The notes under the pieces: generated by a model
Seen by the model: only the letters and a program-made list of their open reading frames with translations
Told to the model about the DNA's origin: nothing
Database searches by the model: none
Assembly (NCBI GenBank): GCA_946184695.1
Contig: CAMHGK010000006.1
Location: forward strand, 1-32,800
DNA: 32,800 nucleotides
Reading direction: 5' to 3'
Source of the DNA: an uncultured Bacteroidales bacterium
Lineage (GTDB): Bacteria > Bacteroidota > Bacteroidia > Bacteroidales > Paludibacteraceae
In this document: piece by piece, positions 25,650 through 32,800 of the stretch
Position numbering within the stretch: the stretch's first letter is position 1
Layout: every line of letters begins with the position of its first letter
Translations under genes and position numbers: made by a program

Positions 25650-27956
25650 TTAGTTAATTACGAGTATCTTTGTCAGTACATGCTCTTTGTTGTCGGAGTC
25701 AACTGCCTGAACCAAATAGACTCCCGTAGGCACTCGTCTGCCATAGCCGTCGGTGCAGTCCCATGTAGCCATTCCACCGTTTGATGTTGTGGTGTGAACA
25801 GCATGGCCTGCCACATTAGTAATTACAATCTTACTATCGGTTTTCAGCCCCACAATGGATACTACGCCGCTGAAATCCGGACGGACAGGATTGGGGAAGG
25901 CATAGACATCTTTGTAACTCAAGTCGCCCTCGGTCGCATCTCCCTGGAAAGAGACGAGACCGGCTGCGGTACCTATAAACACCTCGCCTGTCAGCGGATT
26001 TACCACTATGGATTGCACCGTATTAGATGCAAGGGGCGAGTTGTCGGTGGTGAAGTGGTAAATTGTCTCGGTGCAGTCGTCCGACAGCAGGTACACACCT
26101 GAGTTCTGCGTTCCCATCCATTTACGCCCTGCTCCATCTATTGCAATAGCATTGATACGCTCGCCATTGAGCAGATAGTCGGCAAGACCAGAGCCGTCGG
26201 TGCGATTGATAATCACTCTCTCGCAAGCATCCGAGCGGAAGAAATCTGTACCGTAGGGTATGCAGAGCGGACCGGTCAGAGTGCCGAGCCAGATGTTGCC
26301 GTGCGTATCCTGTGTGCATGCATAGACGAGCTCTATAGGTATATCGTTGTTGTTCTGGTCATGAAGCGACGTGCGGAAGATAGTACGATCGTCGCTGAAA
26401 TCGGTAGGGGTACCGTTGTCATCTAACAAGCCCAACCCCGGCTCCTTCCTTGCAGAAGGTATCCACTTGTAATTAGGACGCTTTTGGTCTATCAGAATCT
26501 CTTGCGGAGTTGCATAAACCACCCTCTGACCGCTGTTAGTAATATTGGTTGCGAACCACTCGCCTGCCGGAGTCATCATATGGATATTTGGTCCGTTAGA
26601 ACCCGTGGTCAGAACCCAAAGGTTCTTATATTGGTCGAACACAGCACCATCAGTACGTGTATAGAAGTCTGGATTAGAAACAGGAGTTGAAAGACCCGAA
26701 TTATCAGATGTGTAACGGAATACAGGATGCATATCGCGATACTCAAACATTCCACATCCGTACGAGGTGACAAACAGATGATTCTTGTCGGCAGGGTCAA
26801 CTGCTACGTTCATAAAGTCATAAACCTGCTGACCTGCAAACTTGACGAGCTCACCGTAATCCGTATTACTCCATTGTCCATTCTCATAAATCATCAGATA
26901 TGCCGGACGTGTCTCGCGGTCTGACCAACGTCCGCCCGGAACAGATATGATCCGCCCGTTGTCATATTTCAGACGGAAGGAATTGTTCGATGCTGGTCCG
27001 TTCGGCAAAAACGTCTCATGCTTTTTTGTTTTATCAGAATAGTTGGCGAGACCATAGGGTCCTGTTGCCAACCACCACATGTCAGCATAACTATCATAGA
27101 ACACCTGCTTCGAGCCGTAAAAGACGGGCAGCTCTGTAAATGAGAAGTCGGATTTGATTACGCAAACATTGAGCGCAGTATAACCAAACAAGAAGCCGTT
27201 GGAAGCCGAAATGCCGGTCAGCTCACGCTCAGCAAACCGCTCCGTCCATGTTGCATCGGCATACTCGTATATCTTGCTGCCGCAAAGAACGCAAAGCTTG
27301 TCGTTGAAATTCACTAATGCCTTGACATCAGCTGAAACAGGCGATGCCAAACGCTTCCAATATGAATAATCGATAAGGTTATCTTTAACTATATTTGCAT
27401 AGTAAATCTCCACCCCGTCAGTTGCATAAATATAATCACCAACGATGGCTACTGAAAGCAACTTCACCTCAGAAGCATTTTCACCCACATAATAAGTGCC
27501 CTGCACCTCGTTCTTCAGTAAATTAAGCACCATTATTCCAAAGTCGGTTGCCAAGTATGCTTTCTGGTCGTAGAAAAACACTCCGTTAACACCCTTGGTA
27601 GTGTTGAGCTGTTTTTGATAAAGATCGCTTATACACTCCACACCTCCCTCACGAAGCAAATCTATAAGTCCATTCTTATAAGCAATAAGCAGAGTCTTAG
27701 TCACATCGTCGTAACTGATATTAACGATATTGTTGCCATTGAGTCCGCTAAGTTTGCTATAGAACTCTATAGTCTGATCATATTTGTCAACTGAATACAA
27801 CGATCCCTCACTCAGTGCATACACTTTTTGTGGTGTCTGTGCTATCTGATTGACAGCATTATAACTAAAATGTACCTGCCATGTCCCGATAGGCTGCTGA
27901 GCCACAAGCAGGTTAACACAGATTGTGAGCGCTGTGAATAATAAAAATCTTTTCAT
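25650..27956 (-). CDS. porZ: PorZ-like beta-propeller protein (type IX secretion system associated)
   Basis: Signal peptide; IGTWQVHFSYNAVNQIAQTPQKVYALSEGSLYSVDKYDQTIEFYSKLSGLNGNNIVNISYD matches the remembered PorZ N-terminal pattern; repeated propeller blades; C-terminal PORSS-like VYAFPNPVRPDFSGVVSIVGL...TGVYLVQAVDSDNKEHVLTKILVIN. Confidence 0.82.
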   Translation of the reverse strand: MKRFLLFTALTICVNLLVAQQPIGTWQVHFSYNAVNQIAQTPQKVYALSEGSLYSVDKYDQTIEFYSKLSGLNGNNIVNISYDDVTKTLLIAYKNGLIDLLREGGVECISDLYQKQLNTTKGVNGVFFYDQKAYLATDFGIMVLNLLKNEVQGTYYVGENASEVKLLSVAIVGDYIYATDGVEIYYANIVKDNLIDYSYWKRLASPVSADVKALVNFNDKLCVLCGSKIYEYADATWTERFAERELTGISASNGFLFGYTALNVCVIKSDFSFTELPVFYGSKQVFYDSYADMWWLATGPYGLANYSDKTKKHETFLPNGPASNNSFRLKYDNGRIISVPGGRWSDRETRPAYLMIYENGQWSNTDYGELVKFAGQQVYDFMNVAVDPADKNHLFVTSYGCGMFEYRDMHPVFRYTSDNSGLSTPVSNPDFYTRTDGAVFDQYKNLWVLTTGSNGPNIHMMTPAGEWFATNITNSGQRVVYATPQEILIDQKRPNYKWIPSARKEPGLGLLDDNGTPTDFSDDRTIFRTSLHDQNNNDIPIELVYACTQDTHGNIWLGTLTGPLCIPYGTDFFRSDACERVIINRTDGSGLADYLLNGERINAIAIDGAGRKWMGTQNSGVYLLSDDCTETIYHFTTDNSPLASNTVQSIVVNPLTGEVFIGTAAGLVSFQGDATEGDLSYKDVYAFPNPVRPDFSGVVSIVGLKTDSKIVITNVAGHAVHTTTSNGGMATWDCTDGYGRRVPTGVYLVQAVDSDNKEHVLTKILVIN

Positions 27957-28003
27957 GTGACTATACTTATGTTAGCTTGTTTTTAATTCTTGTTAGTTTT
28001 ATT

Positions 28004-28603
28004 TTATCTCATTTGCTTGTCAGTTTGCAGTTGCTCAAGCAGGTTAATCATATTTTGAAGAGCACGTGCTCTATGGCTGATGCTGTTTTTTACTTCAGGC
28101 ACAAGTTCAGCAAAAGTCTTGTCATAGCCTTCGGGAATAAACAGCGGATCGTAGCCGAAGCCTTGCTCACCATGCTCACTTGTAGCAATTCTCCCCTTAA
28201 CCACACCCTCACACTGATACACTTTACCGTCGATAATCAGCGTAACGGCTGTTCTGAACTGCGCCCTGCGGTTGTTATTCCCCTGCAGTTGAGCAAGCAG
28301 TTTCCTGCGATTGGCAACGGGGTCGTTATGACCGGTGGCATAACGAGCTGTGTGTACCCCTGGTGCTCCGCCAAGAGCCTCCACCTCAAGACCTGTATCG
28401 TCTGCAAAACAATTGCAATGATAACTGTCTGCCACATACCGCGCTTTCAAAAGTGAATTGCCCTCTAAGGTGTCTGCCGTCTCATCAACGTCTTCATGGC
28501 AACCTATATCACTCAGGCTCTGCACTGTATAATCAGACCCCAGGATAGCACGCGCTTCAGAAAGTTTATGGGCGTTATTTGTTGCAAATACCAAACTTAT
28601 CAT
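28004..28603 (-). CDS. rdgB: RdgB/HAM1 family non-canonical purine NTP pyrophosphatase
   Basis: [70 protein letters not shown]. Confidence 0.96.
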   Translation of the reverse strand: MISLVFATNNAHKLSEARAILGSDYTVQSLSDIGCHEDVDETADTLEGNSLLKARYVADSYHCNCFADDTGLEVEALGGAPGVHTARYATGHNDPVANRRKLLAQLQGNNNRRAQFRTAVTLIIDGKVYQCEGVVKGRIATSEHGEQGFGYDPLFIPEGYDKTFAELVPEVKNSISHRARALQNMINLLEQLQTDKQMR

Positions 28604-28692
28604 GTTTATTCTTAATTTCTGCTTTTCAGCCTTTAGTATTTTATAAATATCAAATAGATATCGGATAATTATCAGATTTTTGTCATATATCT

Positions 28693-29460
28693 CTACGCAC
28701 TTACAACCACATCGAAACCTTTACCTCGAAGCACGTCACCTATCTGATTCATCTTCTCAGCGGGTATCTTCTTGAGAGTCTCTACCGGCGTCTTACGGTC
28801 AATCACATATATCATCACCTGACGTGGTCGCAACTGCTCTACGGTCGAATACCATGCTTCAAGTTCTACATCGGTTGTATTGTCAATCACCTGTCCTCTT
28901 GTCTCGCCTTTCAGGAAACAAGTCTGAAGAGTAAAATCACCATCAAACTGACTCAGATAGCCCTTTATATCAGCCACTGTCAATTCAGGATTCAGCGGTT
29001 GGTCGATAAGGCGCATGGTAGAATCGATGGCAGAGTCGAGTTTGAGAACCCGGTTGTCAACTTTCCGAAGCGCCTCAACGACCTCTGTTCGGTAGAGCTG
29101 AGTGGAGTTGCTCAGCACTGTCACTGCCGCCTGAGGGCAATAGCTGTCACGCAACTCAACACACGAACTTACAATCTTGGCAAAGTCAGGATGCATAGTG
29201 GGCTCACCATTGCCGGAGAAAGTAATGGTCTGAATAACAACGCCTGCCTCAGACAACTCTTCGAGCTTGCAAAGCATTGCCTGTCTGAATTCTTCTGCTG
29301 TGGGCAACTGAGGTTTTATCACACGGCGATTGAAACCACACTCGCAATATATACAATCAAATGAGCACAACTTGGAGTCGCGGGGCATAAGATTCACACC
29401 CAACGACACTCCCAACCGACGTGAATGAATCGGACCGTATATGATTTCTGAAAACAACAT
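28693..29460 (-). CDS. Radical SAM protein
   Basis: [11 protein letters not shown] (CxxxCxxC), [31 protein letters not shown]. Confidence 0.93.
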   Translation of the reverse strand: MLFSEIIYGPIHSRRLGVSLGVNLMPRDSKLCSFDCIYCECGFNRRVIKPQLPTAEEFRQAMLCKLEELSEAGVVIQTITFSGNGEPTMHPDFAKIVSSCVELRDSYCPQAAVTVLSNSTQLYRTEVVEALRKVDNRVLKLDSAIDSTMRLIDQPLNPELTVADIKGYLSQFDGDFTLQTCFLKGETRGQVIDNTTDVELEAWYSTVEQLRPRQVMIYVIDRKTPVETLKKIPAEKMNQIGDVLRGKGFDVVVSA

Positions 29461-29498
29461 CCGCTACGTAAATAGTACTTAAGTTTATATATTGATTT

Positions 29499-31568
29499 CT
29501 ACATGCCTTTTATCGCTTGCAGAATTTGCTGCTTGAGATGAAGCAGGTTCATCTGTTTCGATATAAGCAGAGTATTTTCCTCAGCAAGGTTCTGCTTATC
29601 ATTACTGTTTATGGTTTGCTTAATATTATCTAACAATTCATCTATTATCGCTACCTTCAACTGGAGCATTATCTTTGGCAGTGCCAAAGCGGCTTGTGCC
29701 CCTTCGTCCGGCGGCTCCAACTGACGAGTCTGATTTTCTGAAACATTTTCCTTAAAGAACATCTTGCTCAGCTGGTAACGCTCTATAATAAGTTCGCTTA
29801 CTGCTTCTACCACCTCGGGATCGCTATGCGAGGCGAAGTAACGCTCGGCATCGAAATCCGGTTCACCAAGATGCAGACGATAGTCGTCAAACAATTTTTT
29901 ATAGCCGTCAACCGACAAAACTATATTGTCGGCATCCAAACATTGAATTATATACTCTGCGATGGTCTCCACGCTGCCATCTTCGTATGTTAGATATGTC
30001 TGCCTGCCGTATTTGACCAGAATCCCTACTATCGTACGCTCGACCATTGCACGCTTTGAAAGCATCTTCTGCTGTGCAGACGTCGTTACAGGCTTTTGGG
30101 CGGAAGCCTCAGAGCGGCGGAACTCAATATCATCAGCGTCTGGATGCGCACCGTCGGCTGCTGTCTGCTCACGCTGCTTGCTATATGCCTCACGAAACTT
30201 CTCCCGCTCTTTCTCTTTTTCCTCCTCCTGTATGCGCTCAGTAATCTTACGATTGACGTATGTCTCAAGGTCTCGTTCCTCTATTTCAAGACGTTTGCTT
30301 GCCGAACGGATATAAGCATGACGGCTAATTGGGTCATAAATGAAAGCTATCAGGTCGCCTATTGACTTGACCAACTGACCAAACTCATACGGGTTGTCTT
30401 CAACTGCCACTTTTGCACGCTCCACGTGGTATTGAATGAAATCTATCTGATTATTCTCAAGATATTCCTTAAACTGCTCTGCTGACAACTTATGCGACAA
30501 TGAGTCGGGGTCATCTCCTTGAGGCAGCGTGAGTATCTTGATATTCATGTTCTCACGCAGGAACATCTCGTTACCTCGCAGAGTGGCTTTTGCACCGGCA
30601 TTATCTCCATCGTATAGTAATACTACATTCGGAGTCAGGCGCTTGATGAGCCTGACTTGCTCGTTTGTAAGAGCTGTTCCTGACGATGCCACCACGTTCT
30701 CAACTCCCGCTTGCACCATTGAGATAACGTCCATCTGCCCCTCGACCAAGTAGCAGAAGCCGGCTTTTTCTATCTCCTTGCGCGCTATAGTGAAACCAAA
30801 CAACTCGCGACGCTTTTCAAACAAGTTCTCCACCTCGGGAGTGTTCACATACTTACCCGCATTTTTCTTCTCTCTGAGCCAGCGACCGTTGAATGCCACC
30901 ACCTTGCCCGAAGGATTGAACCACGGAAAGATGACGCGGTCGCGAAAACGGTCGAATATAGTAGGCTTGGCATCTGCCTTGTCATCAGAGTAACTGCTCT
31001 GCGCACACAAGCCCGACTTGAGCACCGACTCCTGCGTGAAACCCTGCTTTAGAGCCTCCTGCAAGAAGACATTTTTATTAGGGGCATAGCCCAAATGGAA
31101 CTTGCGGATTATATCGTCGCGCAACTGCCTGCCACGAAAATACGAAAGCCCGACCGACCGACCTTCGTCGGTGTCCCAAAGCTGGCTCTCAAACCATTTC
31201 ATGGCAAACTCATTGAGGCGGAAATACGTCTGGCGCTCATCTTCACGCTTCTTGTCCTCCTCGCTCATCTCCTCTTCCACTACCTCAATATGATAACGCT
31301 GAGCCAGCTTGCGAATGGCGTCGGGGAACGAGCACCCTTCTATTTTCTCAACAAAACTTACCACGTTGCCGGCTTCGCCACAGCCGAAGCATTTGAATAT
31401 ACCTTTCGATGGTGAGACGGTGAACGAACCGGTCTTCTCATTATGGAACGGACACAAACCGATATAATTAGCCCCTCGCCGCTTGAGCGAGACATAGTCC
31501 TGCACCACATCAACGATGTTGGCAGTGTCGTATATCCGAGCTATCACCGAATGGTCTATCCGCGCCAT
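29499..31568 (-). CDS. dnaG: DNA primase
   Basis: CHC2 zinc finger CPFHNEKTGSFTVSPSKGIFKCFGCGEAGN; TOPRIM VEGQMDVISM, LYDGDNAGAKA. Confidence 0.97.
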   Translation of the reverse strand: MARIDHSVIARIYDTANIVDVVQDYVSLKRRGANYIGLCPFHNEKTGSFTVSPSKGIFKCFGCGEAGNVVSFVEKIEGCSFPDAIRKLAQRYHIEVVEEEMSEEDKKREDERQTYFRLNEFAMKWFESQLWDTDEGRSVGLSYFRGRQLRDDIIRKFHLGYAPNKNVFLQEALKQGFTQESVLKSGLCAQSSYSDDKADAKPTIFDRFRDRVIFPWFNPSGKVVAFNGRWLREKKNAGKYVNTPEVENLFEKRRELFGFTIARKEIEKAGFCYLVEGQMDVISMVQAGVENVVASSGTALTNEQVRLIKRLTPNVVLLYDGDNAGAKATLRGNEMFLRENMNIKILTLPQGDDPDSLSHKLSAEQFKEYLENNQIDFIQYHVERAKVAVEDNPYEFGQLVKSIGDLIAFIYDPISRHAYIRSASKRLEIEERDLETYVNRKITERIQEEEKEKEREKFREAYSKQREQTAADGAHPDADDIEFRRSEASAQKPVTTSAQQKMLSKRAMVERTIVGILVKYGRQTYLTYEDGSVETIAEYIIQCLDADNIVLSVDGYKKLFDDYRLHLGEPDFDAERYFASHSDPEVVEAVSELIIERYQLSKMFFKENVSENQTRQLEPPDEGAQAALALPKIMLQLKVAIIDELLDNIKQTINSNDKQNLAEENTLLISKQMNLLHLKQQILQAIKGM

Positions 31569-31633
31569 CTGTTTTTATTTGTGTTTTGAGCTGCCGGCAC
31601 AAAAGCCTCTTGCCCTAAATAATACAATGCGCG

Positions 31634-31665
31634 CAAAATTACAATTTAATAATGACGTACGCAAA
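31634..31665 (-). promoter_or_regulatory. Bacteroidetes-type promoter for dnaG
   Basis: Minus-strand TTTG-N20-TAATTTTG (CAAAATTA 31634-31641; CAAA 31662-31665). Confidence 0.65.
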
Positions 31666-31680
31666 TAAAATTGTTTTTTC

Positions 31681-31710
31681 AAAAAAAAGCGACCCGTTTC
31701 GAGGTCGCTT
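31681..31710 (-). terminator. Intrinsic terminator of efp
   Basis: aagcgacc (31687-31694)/ggtcgctt (31703-31710), followed on the minus strand by an 8-T tract. Confidence 0.85.
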
Positions 31711-31739
31711 CATTTTGCCTATTTCTGCGTTGGATGTAT

Positions 31740-32303
31740 TTAGCGCACACGCTCACAATAGCTGCCGTCGCGCGTATCAACGCGTATCACTTCGCCCTCG
31801 TTGATAAACAGCGGAACGCGTATCTCAGCGCCAGTCTCCAACTTGGCAGGTTTGAGAGTGTTGGTGGCAGTATCACCCTTCAGACCGGGCTCTGTGTATG
31901 CTACGGTCAGCTCAACCTTTGTGGGCAACTCAGCAAACAGCACGGTATCTGTCGATGCATCGCTAACGACATCTACTATGAAGCCCTCCTTGAGGAAATC
32001 AACACCCGTAATCAAATCATGAGAAATAGGAATCTGCTCGAAAGTCTCTTGATTCATAAAGATATAGTCGGTCCCTTCCTGATAGAGGAACTGGTACGGA
32101 CGACGCTCTACACGCACATCTTCCAACTTCTCACCAATGTTGAAACGACGCTCAAGCACCCTGCCGTCCACTACGTCTTTGAACTTAACACGCATAATAG
32201 TGTTTCCTTTTCCCGGCTTTACGTGAAGAAACTCTATCACGAAATACAAACGGCCGTCCATTCTAATACATACGCCGTTCTTAATGTCTTGTGAGTTGAT
32301 CAT
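31740..32303 (-). CDS. efp: Elongation factor P
   Basis: MINSQDIKNGVCIRMDGRLYFVIEFLHVKPGKGNTIMRVKFKD, TGAEIRVPLFINEGEVIRVDTRDGSYCERV. Confidence 0.97.
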   Translation of the reverse strand: MINSQDIKNGVCIRMDGRLYFVIEFLHVKPGKGNTIMRVKFKDVVDGRVLERRFNIGEKLEDVRVERRPYQFLYQEGTDYIFMNQETFEQIPISHDLITGVDFLKEGFIVDVVSDASTDTVLFAELPTKVELTVAYTEPGLKGDTATNTLKPAKLETGAEIRVPLFINEGEVIRVDTRDGSYCERVR

Positions 32304-32344
32304 AAAAAAATATGGTTTTGATTACTAATTTACTGAAAACGCCG

Positions 32345-32375
32345 CAAAGGTAGGAATTTTTTTCAAATATACAAA
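32345..32375 (-). promoter_or_regulatory. Bacteroidetes-type promoter for efp
   Basis: Minus-strand TTTG-N19-TACCTTTG (CAAAGGTA 32345-32352; CAAA 32372-32375). Confidence 0.65.
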
Positions 32376-32391
32376 GCCAACTAAATAATTA

Positions 32392-32423
32392 TTTGCCCGC
32401 AACAAAAAAAAATAGTAATTTTG
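32392..32423 (+). promoter_or_regulatory. Bacteroidetes-type promoter for marC-like gene
   Basis: TTTG (32392-32395)-N20-TAATTTTG (32416-32423). Confidence 0.65.
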
Positions 32424-32512
32424 CGCCCATTCTTGTAGGAGAATAGATGCACATCTATTCTTCACGCAAACCTACTAATACCTTCTTTTAATTTCAAAAA
32501 CACAAACACACT

Positions 32513-32800
32513 ATGAGTTGGACTTGGGATTTCAGTTGGCTGAAAATACTCAGCGCTTTTATTGTCTTTTTCCCTATTATCGACCCCTTAGGGTCACTAC
32601 CTATCATTCTCAACATCGAAAACAAAGGCGAGAAAATCGATGCCGCGAAAGTTGTCATCGTTTCGTTTTTTATACTCATGGTCTTTCAGTTTGGCGGAGA
32701 GTGGGTACTTGATTTCTTAGGAGTTAGTAAAGAGTCGTTTGCCGCTGCCGGTGCTATCATACTCTTCCTAATGGCTCTCGAAATGGTTTGCGACATGGTC
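32513..32800 (+). CDS. MarC family integral membrane protein (truncated by window edge)
   Basis: Manual translation MSWTWDFSWLKILSAFIVFFPIIDPLGSLPIILNIENKGEKIDAAKVVIVSFFILMVFQFGGEWVLDFLGVSKESFAAAGAIILFLMALEMVCDMV; PIIDPLG and AGAIILFLMALEM typical of MarC/UPF0056. Confidence 0.9.
   Translation, partial: MSWTWDFSWLKILSAFIVFFPIIDPLGSLPIILNIENKGEKIDAAKVVIVSFFILMVFQFGGEWVLDFLGVSKESFAAAGAIILFLMALEMVCDMV

Noticed and set aside
31671-32294. 207-aa plus-strand ORF
   Set aside because: Antisense to efp, which is unambiguous on the minus strand

Overview
The window is a gene-dense Bacteroidales-type chromosome segment. Evidence is a fused secDF, SusC/SusD pair, PorZ-like T9SS component and many TAnnTTTG promoters. 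I support 23 protein-coding genes. On the minus strand: secDF; a GH13 amylase-susC-susD cluster; a 54-aa 2[4Fe-4S] ferredoxin missed by the ORF track; ruvC; a small membrane protein; a DivIC/FtsB-like protein; glgB; a YhcH-family protein; recO; an OM beta-barrel; a membrane protein; an M3 peptidase; porZ; rdgB; a radical SAM protein; dnaG; and efp. On the plus strand: a PBP4-type dacB, birA, a secreted protein with three internal repeats, and a truncated marC. Most of this is ordinary housekeeping content. The unexplained structure is mainly intergenic: (1) a 29-unit heptamer array AATGC(AT/TC/GT/AC) between dacB and birA, with a fixed 5-nt core, a four-state variable dinucleotide and a hint of higher-order order; (2) a ~104-bp REP/BIME-like triple-palindrome element lodged within or beside a duplicated terminator-like hairpin before glgB; (3) a 34-bp near-perfect palindrome plus direct repeat next to a promoter-like box and a perfect 16-bp terminator, forming a candidate small transcript; (4) a 55-bp perfect direct repeat bracketing a long imperfect hairpin at the left edge. 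Two protein oddities also merit a look: the three-repeat secreted protein and a minisatellite-like N/G linker inserted in BirA. No CRISPR array, tRNA, rRNA, transposase or phage gene was recognised.
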